Assembly (NCBI RefSeq): GCF_003436275.1
Contig: NZ_QSOP01000006.1
Coordinates: 1-64,000 of the forward strand
Reading direction: 5' to 3'
DNA: 64,000 bases
Source: Collinsella sp. TM09-10AT
GTDB taxonomy: Bacteria; Actinomycetota; Coriobacteriia; Coriobacteriales; Coriobacteriaceae
The position numbers and the translations under genes were made by a program. Under the pieces are notes generated by a model. The model saw nothing but the letters and a program-made list of their open reading frames with translations, searched no databases and was not told the origin of the DNA. Of the stretch, positions 15,811-24,510 are shown piece by piece (the first letter of the stretch is position 1; the number at the start of each line of letters is the position of its first letter).

Positions 15811-17031
15811 TTACTCAGTCGTCGACGAATTGTCGGTCGAACTCTTGGTGACGCCCTTCAGGCTGACGTTGTACGGCACGTCCTTGGGCATGGGGTTGAC
15901 GGTGATGTCGGCATCCTTCTTGTACTGCTCCAGCCACTCGCTGTACGCAGTGCTCTCTGCCTGCGTCTTCACCACGTTGGAGACATACTTCTTGATGTCC
16001 TTGGGCACCTGCTTAATGTCATCGACCTGGCTATCGACATGGAAGTAGTCGGTGCACTTGATGATGTGGTAACCATACGTCGACTCGACGACGTCGCTCA
16101 CGTCGCCCTTGTTAAGGCCCTCGAGCGCCGCCTGATAGCTGTCGACGAAGGTGGTGAGCTTGTCCCAACCCACATCGCCCTTCTTATCCTTGGAGCCGGC
16201 ATCGTCGGAGTACTGCTTCACGGCGTCCTCAAAGCTCAGCTCGCCGGAGTTAATCTTGTCCAGGCACTCCTGCGCCTTGGCCTTGGCGGCAGCCTTGTCC
16301 TCGTCGGATGCGTCGGAATCGACCTTGATCAGGATGTTCGACGAGCGGCGGGCATCGTTGTACTTCGACAGGTTCTCGTTGATGTAATCGACGATCTCGC
16401 TGTCCTTGGGCTTGCTGGTGGGCGCCACGGCTTCCTTGAGCTTTTGCTGCGCCAGGCTCTCCTTGAGCGAGCTCTTATAGGTGTCCTCGGTGTAGCCGTA
16501 AGTCTTAAGGGTCTTCTTAAAGGCCTTGGCACCGCCCGCGCTCTTGCACGCGTCCTTCCAAGCCTTCTCGACCTCCTCATCCGACACCGTCACGCCGTTC
16601 TCCTTCTGCGCCTGCTGAAGCAGAATCTGCTGCGTGTAGGAATCGATGAGCTGCTTGCGGTACTTCTTGGGCGTAAGGTCGTTGTCGACCAGGTACTGCG
16701 CCCAATCCTTGTCCTTGGTATAACCATAGGACGTGCGCATGCTCATGATCTGCTCGGTCACGGTGTCCTCGGTGAGGTTGGTGCCGTTGATGGTGGCGGC
16801 AACACCGCCGGTCAGCTTGTAGCCCGAGGTGTCCTCGGTCTGCGACATAAGACCGGAGCACGCCATGGCCGAGACGGAAAGCAACATTGCCAGCACGCCG
16901 ATAACCACCAGAACAATCTTGACGGTCTTGGACACGCGGGTCTTGCGCTGCTTCTTGCGAGAGCTGGAGGCGGCGCGAGCCTGCTGCTCGGGCGTCGGCT
17001 CGGGTGCGGGGTTCTTTTTCTTATTTGCCAT
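15811..17031 (-). CDS. Membrane-anchored PpiC-type peptidyl-prolyl isomerase (PrsA/SurA-like foldase)
   Basis: 406 residues. A charged cytoplasmic tail (1-43) is followed by one membrane segment (about 44-66, IVLVVIGVLAMLL), a SurA/PrsA-like helical chaperone region, and a parvulin domain (about 235-345) recognisable from RRSSNILIKV, GELSFEDAVKQYSDD, KGDVGW and YGYHIIKCTDY. It would help fold exported proteins at the outer face. A Cys follows the membrane segment (SAMAC), but the tail is too long and the lipobox too poor for a standard lipoprotein. The start MANKKKNPAP follows GGCCAACT; the in-frame extension upstream runs through a repeat. Confidence 0.82.
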   Translation of the reverse strand: MANKKKNPAPEPTPEQQARAASSSRKKQRKTRVSKTVKIVLVVIGVLAMLLSVSAMACSGLMSQTEDTSGYKLTGGVAATINGTNLTEDTVTEQIMSMRTSYGYTKDKDWAQYLVDNDLTPKKYRKQLIDSYTQQILLQQAQKENGVTVSDEEVEKAWKDACKSAGGAKAFKKTLKTYGYTEDTYKSSLKESLAQQKLKEAVAPTSKPKDSEIVDYINENLSKYNDARRSSNILIKVDSDASDEDKAAAKAKAQECLDKINSGELSFEDAVKQYSDDAGSKDKKGDVGWDKLTTFVDSYQAALEGLNKGDVSDVVESTYGYHIIKCTDYFHVDSQVDDIKQVPKDIKKYVSNVVKTQAESTAYSEWLEQYKKDADITVNPMPKDVPYNVSLKGVTKSSTDNSSTTE

Positions 17032-17098
17032 AGTTGGCCTTTCGCATAACGAATCGAACAAACGCCATTGTGTCACAACGCAGCCCCCGCGGCACGCT

Positions 17099-17150
17099 TG
17101 GTGCATTGGGGACAGGTTAATCTGCACCATTTTGGTGCAAAGGGGACAGC
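17099..17150. repeat. GGGGACAG-core hairpin, one and a half copies
   Basis: The stem TGGTGCA / TGCACCA encloses TTGGGGACAGGTTAATC; a second TGGTGCA then AAGGGGACAG follows directly without its own right arm. Same core as at 8074 and 19670 but an unrelated stem. Confidence 0.65.
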
Positions 17151-17166
17151 TCTGGCAGCCGGCACC

Positions 17167-17631
17167 TTAGAAGTGACGGCGGATGGCGTCGACCATGCCC
17201 TGGGACGTGGTCTGGCCGAGCACGTCGGCTGCGGCATCGGCGTCCATAAAGATGTTCATGAGCGCCTGCAGGGCCTCGACCTGGCCGCCCGGCTCGGCGA
17301 TGCCCAGATTGATGACGATCTGCGCCGGCACCGGAGCGCCCATGCCAGCCATAGCGTTAAATGTCACGGGCGCGGCGGGCTTCACCACCGCGATATAGGG
17401 CTTGGCCACAAACCCCGGATCGGTATGCGGAATGGCAATGTTTGCCGCCGGCATGGCAAGACCCGTGGGATAGGCATCCTCGCGCGTGCGAACGGCGTCG
17501 AACCAACCGTCGGCAATGTAGCCACGCGGTACAAGCTCGCCCTCAAGCCGCGCGAACACCTCATCCGGCGTCGCACACTCCCAATCAAAAAACACCAGCT
17601 CAGGCGCAAACAGCGCTTCGTTATCCGCCAT
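17167..17631 (-). CDS. PTS EIIA component, fructose/galactitol type
   Basis: 154 residues, single EIIA domain. The phosphorylated histidine lies in the context NIAIPHTDPGF (about residue 68). Family members carry phosphate from HPr to a sugar-specific EIIB. No EIIB or EIIC gene is next to it, so it may serve a distant permease or a regulatory role. It is flanked by GGGAC-core hairpins on both sides (17099-17150, 17650-17678), which isolates it from purN and the foldase gene. Confidence 0.8.
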   Translation of the reverse strand: MADNEALFAPELVFFDWECATPDEVFARLEGELVPRGYIADGWFDAVRTREDAYPTGLAMPAANIAIPHTDPGFVAKPYIAVVKPAAPVTFNAMAGMGAPVPAQIVINLGIAEPGGQVEALQALMNIFMDADAAADVLGQTTSQGMVDAIRRHF

Positions 17632-17649
17632 GCGCTCACCTCTCTCACC

Positions 17650-17678
17650 TAGTCATTCAAGAACGTCCCCGATGACTA
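17650..17678. repeat. GGGGACG-core hairpin, single copy
   Basis: The stem TAGTCAT / ATGACTA encloses TCAAGAACGTCCCCG, the complement of a core with CGGGGACGTTCTT. Another member of the constant-core, variable-stem family. Confidence 0.55.
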
Positions 17679-17756
17679 CCCAAAACAAAAGGTGGCCACG
17701 CGCGCCTTGGCGCCAATGACCACCCTGACCACTCAACTAAATTGTACTGTGCGCCG

Positions 17757-18458
17757 CTAGCCGCGGGGCGCATCAATTGCGACCTTGCCGCTCTCCAGCA
17801 CGTGGACGCGGCCGTCGGCAAGCATCTGCACGGCCTCGGGATACAGCACATGCTCGATCGCGTGGATGTGCTCCTCGAGCGTGTCGACGTCCCAGCCTTC
17901 CTCGACAGCCAGCGCACGCTGGGCGATGATGGGGCCGTTGTCGTAAATCTCGTTGGCAAAGTGCACGGTCACGCCGGTCACCTTGACGCCACGCGCAAAC
18001 GCATCGTCAATCGCATGGGCACCGGTAAAGCTCGGCAGCAGCGCCGGATGCAGGTTGACCACGCGATTGGGGAACGCCGCCAGCAGCGGCGTGTGCACCA
18101 TGCGCATATAGCCGGCCATCACCACGTACTCGCAGCCACGTTCGAGCAGCTCATGCGCGATGATCTCGTCGGCGGCAATAGGGTCGGCATAGACATCCTT
18201 GGACAGCGTAAGCGTCTGGATGCCCGCACGCTCAGCGCGCTGCAAACCCTTAGCCGAAGGACGGCTCGACACCACAAGCTCAATCGAGGCGTTGAGCCTG
18301 CCGGCGGCAATCAGATCGATCAGCGCCTGCAGGTTGGTACCCGAACCGCTGATGAGCACACCGATCTTGAGCGGCTCAGCTGTATCGGTGCCAGTCGGAC
18401 GGATATAGGGCACAAAGTCCAGGCCCTCACTAGCAGCCATCTGCTCGTTAGCGCTCAT
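17757..18458 (-). CDS. purN: Phosphoribosylglycinamide formyltransferase
   Basis: 233 residues; transfers a formyl group from 10-formyl-THF to GAR in purine synthesis. The folate and catalytic region reads VNLHPALLPSFTGAHAIDDA (about residue 140), with GPIIAQRA further on; SGSGTNLQALID (about 38) is the phosphate-binding loop. It has about 30 residues before the conserved KIGVLISGSGTN core, longer than most PurN. Its ATG lies 11 nt inside the end of purM, so the two are translationally coupled. Confidence 0.93.
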   Translation of the reverse strand: MSANEQMAASEGLDFVPYIRPTGTDTAEPLKIGVLISGSGTNLQALIDLIAAGRLNASIELVVSSRPSAKGLQRAERAGIQTLTLSKDVYADPIAADEIIAHELLERGCEYVVMAGYMRMVHTPLLAAFPNRVVNLHPALLPSFTGAHAIDDAFARGVKVTGVTVHFANEIYDNGPIIAQRALAVEEGWDVDTLEEHIHAIEHVLYPEAVQMLADGRVHVLESGKVAIDAPRG

Positions 18459-19551
18459 CGGAGTACACGACCTTACCGGAACCCTCGACGCACTCGCCCA
18501 CGCGGAACGGCTTCTCGCCCAGCGCGACCAGGGCCTCGGTCACGGCGGCCTCGTCCTCGGGGGCGACGATCAGGCACAGGCCGACGCCCATGTTGAAGGT
18601 CTTGCATGCCTCGTTGGGCGCAAGCTCGGCCTGGCGCGACACGTAGGTAATGACGGGCGGAACGTCCCAGCCCATCTCGGCACCGTTGCGGGTGACCACG
18701 GCGTCAACGTCGTCGGCAAGCGCGCGGTTGAGGTTCTCGGTGATGCCGCCGCCGGTGATGTGGGCGATGGCATGCACCGGAGCGCCGCCGCGCAGCAGCT
18801 CCAGGATCGGCTTGACGTAGATGCGCGTGGGGGCCAACAGAGCGTCTGCCAGCGATGCACCGCCGAGCTCCTCGAGCGGACGGCTCAGCTCCTCGGCCTT
18901 AGCGACGGCCTCGGGCGTGCCCGGCTTAACGCCGTCGACGCCAATGACCTTACGCACGAGCGAGTAGCCGTTGGAGTGCACGCCGGTGGAAGGCAGGCCC
19001 AGGATCACATCGCCCGGGCGGACGTTCGCGGGGTCGAGCATCTTGGGACGGTCGACGACGCCCACGGTAAATCCGGCAAGGTCGTAGTCGGCAGGAGCCA
19101 TGACGCCCGGGTGCTCGGCCATCTCACCGCCCACGAGCGCGCAGCCCGCGAGCTTGCAGCCGTCGGCCACACCCTTGATAATCTTTGCCATGTGCTCGGC
19201 CTCGATGTGACCGATGGCAACGTAGTCCAGGAAGAACAGCGGCTCGGCGCCCGAAGCCAGAATATCGTTGACGCACATAGCGACCAGGTCCTGGCCAACC
19301 GTCTCGTGACGGTCCATGATCTGGGCGAGCACGAGCTTGGTGCCCACGCCGTCGGTACCGCTGATCAGGATCGGGTCTTCCATATCCTTGAGCGCGGCAG
19401 CCGAGAACAGGCCGCCAAAGCCGCCGATGCCACCGATAACCTCGGAACGGTTAGTGTCCTTGACCATCTGCTTAATCGCGTCGACGGCGCGGCCGCCCTC
19501 GGCGGTATCGACGCCGGCGTCCTCGTACGTCACATGCTTGCTGTCGCTCAT
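18448..19551 (-). CDS. purM: Phosphoribosylformylglycinamidine cyclo-ligase (AIR synthetase)
   Basis: 367 residues. Converts FGAM to AIR. The family landmarks are VTYEDAGVDTAEGGRAVDAI (start), ISGTDGVGTKLVLAQ (about 83), VGGEMAEHPGVM (about 140) and PSTGVHSNGYSLVRKV (about 185). It is located between purF and purN, a common cluster. AGGAAGGCTCAG precedes the ATG. Confidence 0.95.
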   Translation of the reverse strand: MSDSKHVTYEDAGVDTAEGGRAVDAIKQMVKDTNRSEVIGGIGGFGGLFSAAALKDMEDPILISGTDGVGTKLVLAQIMDRHETVGQDLVAMCVNDILASGAEPLFFLDYVAIGHIEAEHMAKIIKGVADGCKLAGCALVGGEMAEHPGVMAPADYDLAGFTVGVVDRPKMLDPANVRPGDVILGLPSTGVHSNGYSLVRKVIGVDGVKPGTPEAVAKAEELSRPLEELGGASLADALLAPTRIYVKPILELLRGGAPVHAIAHITGGGITENLNRALADDVDAVVTRNGAEMGWDVPPVITYVSRQAELAPNEACKTFNMGVGLCLIVAPEDEAAVTEALVALGEKPFRVGECVEGSGKVVYSDER

Positions 19552-19669
19552 CTGAGCCTTCCTCTCCCACTACCGTGGCGCCGCACGGGCGCCAAACGGT
19601 GCTCATAGTTGCGTTCATTTCGGCGCGCGCCATAACAGCACGCGCCGTCATATCAACAAAACAGCAGGT

Positions 19670-19710
19670 AAAACCTACCAAAATAAACCTGTCCCTACAT
19701 GGCAGGTTTT
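19670..19710 (-). repeat. GGGAC-core hairpin element overlapping the purF stop codon
   Basis: On the minus strand it reads TAAAACCTGCCA, then TGTAGGGACAGGTTTATTT, then TGGTAGGTTTT. The TAA is the purF stop. It is nearly the same as the element whose TAA ends pth (8074-8114), and in the same orientation relative to the gene. Confidence 0.75.
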
Positions 19711-21379
19711 AGGCCTCGCCGTGCTCCTCTTCCCAGCTGCGGTCGTCGTATTTCTCGACCACGGCGTCGTCGTCAAAGTACAGCGGCTTGTCCAGGTTGC
19801 GGGGCTTAAAGCCCTCCATAAACTTGTCGCGGCCAAAGCTCTCGGGAATCGCCACGGGGTAGCGGCCGGTAAAGCACGCATCGCAGTAGCCGCCCTTGGG
19901 CATGACCTTAAGCAGGCCCTCGACCGAAAGGAAGGCCAGCGAATCGGCGCCGATATACTCGCAAATCTCGTCGACCGTCTTGTTGGCGCTGATAAGCTGC
20001 GACTGCACGTCGGTATCGATACCGTAGAAGCACGGCCAGATGACCTCGGGCGAGTTGATGCGGATGTGAATCTCCTTGGCGCCGGCGTTGCGCAGCATCT
20101 TGACGAGCTGCACCATGGTGGTGCCGCGCACAATGGAGTCGTCGATAACGACCAGGCGCTTACCCTCGATGTTGTCGCGCAGCGGGTTGAGTTTCATACG
20201 CACGCCCATGGCACGCAGCTCCTGCGTAGGCTCGATAAACGTACGGCCCACGTAGCGGTTCTTGATAAGGCCCTCGCCAAAGGGAATGCCACTCTCGTGC
20301 GAATAGCCCTCCGCGGGCGGCAGGCCGGAGTCGGGCACGCCGATGACCAGGTCGGCCTCGACGGGCTCCTCATGTGCCAGCTGACGACCCATGTCGTAAC
20401 GGCAGGCATAGACGCTCTTGCCGTTCATGATGGAGTCGGGGCGGGCAAAGTAGACCTGCTCAAAGATGCAGTTGGCGGGCTCCTCGGCAGCAGGCACGCC
20501 CTGCTCGGATACCAGGCCCTCGGCGCTGATGCGCAAGATCTCGCCGGGACGGACGTCACGGACGTACTCGGCACCCACGATGTCGAGTGCGCAGGTCTCG
20601 GAAGCAACGACCCAGCCGCCGGCGCGCGTGACACGGACGGCGGAGTCGACCGTCGCGGCGCCGTCCTGCGACGGCAGCTGCGAAACGGCTGCGGCATCGG
20701 CCTGGTCCAGACCCTCGTCCACCAGCTTGCCCAGCACGAGCGGGCGAATGCCGTGTGGATCGCGGAATGCGTAGAGCGCCTGCTCGTTGATGAGCGTCAT
20801 GGCGTAGCCACCGCGCACGAGCTCCATGGTCTTGCGAATACCCTCGCGCAGGTGGCCCGTACGCTGGGTAAAGTAGCCGATAAGCTTGGTCGCGACCTCG
20901 GAATCCGAATTGGAGAGGAACGGCACGCCCAGCTCGATCAGCTGGCGGCGCAGCTCGTCGGTGTTGACCAGAGTGCCGTTGTGAGCAAGCGCGATAATGA
21001 CGCTGTTGATGGTGGAAAGATGCGGCTGAGAGGCTTCCCAGCTCTTGGCGCCGGCAGTGCCGTAGCGCACATGACCCACGGCCAGCTGACCGGAGAGCGT
21101 CGACAGGTCGGCGTTGGAGAACACGCGGTCGAGCAGGCCCAGATCCTTGCGGACCATAACCGTGCCGCCATCACCCACGGCGATTCCCGCCGATTCCTGG
21201 CCGCGATGCTGCAGCGCGCGCAGACCAAAGTACGTCAGTCGAGCCACATCGCGATCGGGTGCCCACACACCAAAAATGCCGCATTCCTCATGCAGCTGGT
21301 CGGAGTCCGGATCATACGTCGACATGGTCTTCACCTGTCCCGCGGCACGCTCGGCCGCGCGGATGGTTTCTTGAGACAT
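19709..21379 (-). CDS. purF: Amidophosphoribosyltransferase
   Basis: 556 residues. First committed step of purine synthesis: PRPP plus glutamine to phosphoribosylamine. The N-terminal glutaminase nucleophile is Cys33 in EECGIFGVW, so a 32-residue propeptide must be removed, as in the Bacillus-type enzyme. The PRPP site is RLVVIDDSIVRGTTMVQL (about 396). The cysteines in NCIFEQVYFARPDS and the C-terminal GGYCDACFTGRYP fit a [4Fe-4S] form. The start is backed by GAGGGGATGCC. Confidence 0.95.
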   Translation of the reverse strand: MSQETIRAAERAAGQVKTMSTYDPDSDQLHEECGIFGVWAPDRDVARLTYFGLRALQHRGQESAGIAVGDGGTVMVRKDLGLLDRVFSNADLSTLSGQLAVGHVRYGTAGAKSWEASQPHLSTINSVIIALAHNGTLVNTDELRRQLIELGVPFLSNSDSEVATKLIGYFTQRTGHLREGIRKTMELVRGGYAMTLINEQALYAFRDPHGIRPLVLGKLVDEGLDQADAAAVSQLPSQDGAATVDSAVRVTRAGGWVVASETCALDIVGAEYVRDVRPGEILRISAEGLVSEQGVPAAEEPANCIFEQVYFARPDSIMNGKSVYACRYDMGRQLAHEEPVEADLVIGVPDSGLPPAEGYSHESGIPFGEGLIKNRYVGRTFIEPTQELRAMGVRMKLNPLRDNIEGKRLVVIDDSIVRGTTMVQLVKMLRNAGAKEIHIRINSPEVIWPCFYGIDTDVQSQLISANKTVDEICEYIGADSLAFLSVEGLLKVMPKGGYCDACFTGRYPVAIPESFGRDKFMEGFKPRNLDKPLYFDDDAVVEKYDDRSWEEEHGEA

Positions 21380-21420
21380 GGCATCCCCTCAGAGCCTCGT
21401 TATTTGGCGTTACCCGCCTT

Positions 21421-21426
21421 ATTATA
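21421..21426 (-). promoter_or_regulatory. Candidate -10 box for purF
   Basis: TATAAT on the minus strand, 42 bases before the purF start. The -35 region is poor (TGGGGA at 17 bp spacing). No guanine riboswitch aptamer could be recognised in the 290 bases between the divergent genes. Confidence 0.4.
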
Positions 21427-21673
21427 CGCACGGTGCGACGCGCTCCCCAGCGCATGAGCAGCGCTTTTTAAAAGCCCACCGAGCTAATAATCCGTTTTGC
21501 AGCCAAACATTTTATTGGGCAACCGCCTCGGGGCCGACGATCCCGCATACTTCCGTTACGACGCGTCTCACCCGCCGCTGGGGCTTGCATTGTTGCAATT
21601 GGGACGTTCGTCCTGTCTTTTGGCAGGTCGGCGGCGTATCCTTGTACCTACAGCAAAACGAGAAAGGTTCTGT

Positions 21674-22903
21674 ATGGATCGAAACGAACTCGACCCCAGC
21701 GTCCCCAGCGCCACGGAGGTCAAGAAGATCCCCCTCATCATTAAGGTGTACGCCGTCCTGTGCATCCTGTCCGGCGTGGGCACGCTCCCTTCGGTCGGCG
21801 CCTTTATGTGGCAGGTCATCACCGCGCTCATCAACGGCAACGCCGCCGCCAAGCTCGGCGACAACACGCTCGTCGCGGTCGGCCTTATCGTCGCCGGCAT
21901 CATGCTCTCTGCGGCAAGCGCCGTCATCCTGATCATCTTTGGCCTGGACCTTATCAAAAACCAGCGCCGCAACGCCGCCCGCCTGTCCTATATCCTCATC
22001 GCATTTACCGTCGTCGAGCTTTTGGTCGACGTGATGCTCCAGGGCATCGGGCCCTTCTTGCTGCGCCCTGCGATCCAGCTCGGCATCCTCATCGCGCTTT
22101 CGGCCACCGTCGACCCCACGCTGCGCCAGGAGCGCGAACTGCAGCGCCGCCTGCAGGAGATGCTCGACCGCGACGCCGCCGCCGAGGGCATGCTCGGGCG
22201 CGATGAAACCGGCGAAGGCTACATCAAGCTCAACTACTTCAACCTGTTCTGGGTATTCTTTGTCTGCTGCGTGCTCGGCCTGATCGCCGAGGACATCTGG
22301 CACATGACGGTCGACGACCCGGGCGTCTACCAGAACCGCGCCGGCATGCTGTTTGGCCCCTTCAGCCCCATCTACGGATTTGGCGCCGTGCTCATGACCA
22401 TGGTGCTCAACCGCTTCTACAAAAAGAACCCCATCATCATTTTCCTGGTGAGCGCCCTGCTCGGCGCCAGCTTTGAGGTGTTCGTGGGCTGGTTTATGCA
22501 GACCGCGTTTGGCGTGGTCTCGTGGAGCTACTCGCACATAACGCTGTTCGGTTTGCCCGATCCGCTCGTGGTCCTCACGGGCGGACGCACCTGCACGGGC
22601 TTCGCCTGCCTGTGGGGCCTGGGCGGCCTCATCTGGATCAAGCTGCTGCTGCCGAGGCTGCTCAAGCTCATCAACAAGATCCCCTGGAAGAGCCGCTACT
22701 CGGCCACCGTCATCTTTACCGTCATTATGCTGGTCGACGGCGTCATGACGCTGCAGTCGCTCGACTACTGGTACCAGCGCGTCAACGGCACGGAGCCGGA
22801 CATTCCCGTCGCACAGTTCTACGGAGAGCACTTCGACAACGAACACATGGAAAACCGCTTCCAGAGCATGACCATGAGCCCCAAGGATGCGACGCGCGTG
22901 TAG
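21674..22903 (+). CDS. Membrane protein with putative ABC-transporter type IV permease-like domain
   Basis: 409 residues. The first half has about four membrane segments (for example IIKVYAVLCILSGVGTLPSVGAF) and an Arg/Glu-rich cytoplasmic stretch (LRQERELQRRLQEMLDRD, about 155-175). The second half resembles the uncharacterised CmpB-type family: NLFWVFFVCCVLGLIAED, AGMLFGPFSPIYGFGAVL and GASFEVFVGWFMQ. Despite the family name no ATPase or binding protein is near. The ATG follows AGAAAGG. It is transcribed alone, divergent from purF, with its own terminator. Confidence 0.65.
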   Translation: MDRNELDPSVPSATEVKKIPLIIKVYAVLCILSGVGTLPSVGAFMWQVITALINGNAAAKLGDNTLVAVGLIVAGIMLSAASAVILIIFGLDLIKNQRRNAARLSYILIAFTVVELLVDVMLQGIGPFLLRPAIQLGILIALSATVDPTLRQERELQRRLQEMLDRDAAAEGMLGRDETGEGYIKLNYFNLFWVFFVCCVLGLIAEDIWHMTVDDPGVYQNRAGMLFGPFSPIYGFGAVLMTMVLNRFYKKNPIIIFLVSALLGASFEVFVGWFMQTAFGVVSWSYSHITLFGLPDPLVVLTGGRTCTGFACLWGLGGLIWIKLLLPRLLKLINKIPWKSRYSATVIFTVIMLVDGVMTLQSLDYWYQRVNGTEPDIPVAQFYGEHFDNEHMENRFQSMTMSPKDATRV

Positions 22904-22924
22904 CGCCCACCGCGCCCAAAACGC

Positions 22925-22965
22925 AAAATGCCCGCCGGTATCACACGTACCGGTGGGCATTTTTA
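22925..22965 (+). terminator. Rho-independent terminator
   Basis: The stem AAATGCCCGCCGGTAT / GTACCGGTGGGCATTT is followed by TTTAT, 22 bases after the membrane-protein stop. It may also serve the convergent minus-strand gene. Confidence 0.85.
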
Positions 22966-22993
22966 TAAACGATCCTTCTATCGACGCAAGCCT

Positions 22994-23413
22994 CTACGCC
23001 TCGCGCTCGACCTCACTCACGCATTCGTTCTTAATGGTGCCAACGAGCGCCTGCAGCGCATCGACCACGTGCGGGCGAATGTCCCCGCCGATGAGCACGA
23101 GCATGATGTCGTCACCTACGGCAAGCTCGCCGCTCGCCAGCCACACACGCACATAGCCGATACCCGGCATCGCACGCGTCGCCTCGATAGCAGCCTGCAC
23201 CTTCTGAGCATCGAAGCCAAACACCATGCCGCCCACCTTATGCCCAGGCGCCACGCCATCGGTCTCGACCCCGCGCACCTCAGCCTTGGGCGTCGCGCGC
23301 ACCACACCGTTATGCGTCAGATACATCCCACAGCCTGCCGCCGAAGCATCGGCCTTGGCCTCGCGCAGCCAAGCATCAATCGAAGGCATCAATTTGCCAC
23401 TCTCGAGCATCAT
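22994..23413 (-). CDS. MoaE-like (molybdopterin synthase large subunit-like) protein
   Basis: 139 residues. The arrangement VGGMVFGFDAQKVQAAIEA, YVRVWLASGELAVGDDIMLVLIGG, then HVVDALQALVGTIKNE resembles the MoaE fold, in which a C-terminal Lys and Glu-rich end forms the active site. The usual PIWKKE end is not clearly present (it reads IKNECVSEVE), so catalytic activity is doubtful and the match is by general pattern. No other molybdopterin genes are nearby. A small hypothetical of other function is possible. Confidence 0.5.
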   Translation of the reverse strand: MMLESGKLMPSIDAWLREAKADASAAGCGMYLTHNGVVRATPKAEVRGVETDGVAPGHKVGGMVFGFDAQKVQAAIEATRAMPGIGYVRVWLASGELAVGDDIMLVLIGGDIRPHVVDALQALVGTIKNECVSEVEREA

Positions 23414-23431
23414 TTCTCCCTTACCGTCGTC

Positions 23432-23467
23432 GAGTAGCCAATTTGGGACGGGCCTTTTTAGCTACTC
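23432..23467. repeat. GGGACGGG-core hairpin, single copy
   Basis: The stem GAGTAGC / GCTACTC encloses CAATTTGGGACGGGCCTTTTTA. Variable-stem family member, located between the sortase and MoaE-like genes. Confidence 0.55.
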
Positions 23468-23476
23468 TCGAACAAC

Positions 23477-24475
23477 TTATTCCTCGACCGGCGTGAGCAC
23501 CATGACGGCACGTGTGTTGCTCAGCGACAGCGAACGACAGGTCACAAGCGTTACAACCTTAGTTGCCGAAGCGGCACGATCGGTGGCATCACTCGCCACG
23601 GCAGAAGCGCCGTCGAGCATCTCGGACAGGTAGTTCTTGAGTCCGTCGTCGCCCTCAAAATTGGTCGTGCGCGCCTTGGCATACGTGTCCTCGACCACCT
23701 TGGTCGCCAGCGGACGCAACTTATACGTCGCATCGCGCGTGATGTAGTACACATATTCAATGCTATCGAACGTTGCCTGGTCAGTCGTATCCGAAATCAC
23801 GTTGAACATCGACCCATCGTTCATATGGTGGCCGTAGATCGTGGTCTGCTGGTCGACCATTCCCGGCGCGGTGTCATCGCTATCCAAGAAGATGGCACCC
23901 GAGGCGTTAGACGTGCCATCGAACAGCGTGTTGAGGTACTTGGAGTTGTTGTTGGTCTGCACCACGGGATAGTTGATGTTGGTTTCCGGCACGTAAATCC
24001 AACCCACAACCTCGGGATTTGTCTGAGCAAGCGCATCAAAGTCGATAATCGGCACGCCGCTGGCGTCCTTATCGCTCACATATTGCTTCTCGATTTTCTG
24101 ATACGAATCGCTCGCCTGCTTATAGCCAATCTGGGCATTAATAAAAATAGCGGCGGCGGCGACAATCAGACCGATACCGATGATGATGAGCAGAATGGGA
24201 ATAACGGAGCGACGCTTTTTGCGCGGCGTCTCGGTATAGCTCGATGGCGCGGTATGCGCCGAAGAGCGAGGTGACTTCTTGGCCGTACTGTATGACGAAG
24301 GGCGATATGCAGCAGGAGTATCCTGACGGCGATGCTTCGCCGGCGTCACGGGGCGCGGCGCGCGCGGCTGCTGAGGAGAGGATGTCCGACCCTGCTGTGC
24401 CGCACGGGCAGCACCCGGCTTCGACGGATCGGGAATCTGAGAAGCCTTGAATCGTTTTCCCTGATAATCGGACAT
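23477..24475 (-). CDS. Class B sortase
   Basis: 332 residues. A long basic, proline-rich cytoplasmic tail (1-88) is followed by a membrane segment (about 90-114) and an extracellular sortase domain. Catalytic residues: His216 in TIYGHHMNDG, Cys313 in TLVTC and Arg322 in NTRAVMVL. NPEVVGWIYVPETNINYPVVQ is the class B hallmark. It would cleave sorting signals and join proteins to peptidoglycan. The GH31 protein two genes upstream ends in an IPNTG signal and is the obvious local substrate, with purE intervening. The start is ATG at 24475, before a charged tail. Confidence 0.88.
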   Translation of the reverse strand: MSDYQGKRFKASQIPDPSKPGAARAAQQGRTSSPQQPRAPRPVTPAKHRRQDTPAAYRPSSYSTAKKSPRSSAHTAPSSYTETPRKKRRSVIPILLIIIGIGLIVAAAAIFINAQIGYKQASDSYQKIEKQYVSDKDASGVPIIDFDALAQTNPEVVGWIYVPETNINYPVVQTNNNSKYLNTLFDGTSNASGAIFLDSDDTAPGMVDQQTTIYGHHMNDGSMFNVISDTTDQATFDSIEYVYYITRDATYKLRPLATKVVEDTYAKARTTNFEGDDGLKNYLSEMLDGASAVASDATDRAASATKVVTLVTCRSLSLSNTRAVMVLTPVEE

Positions 24476-24510
24476 GGCTCTCCTTATACTGCGGTGAAAC
24501 GGCGGAACGC

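Noticed and set aside
21380..21673. Guanine or other purine riboswitch upstream of purF
   Set aside because: The three-way junction with its conserved loop sequences could not be found; only a -10-like TATAAT is visible.
22994..23413. Functional molybdopterin synthase subunit
   Set aside because: Overall pattern is MoaE-like but the catalytic lysine-rich C-terminal motif is not clear and no moa/moe genes are near; left as MoaE-like.
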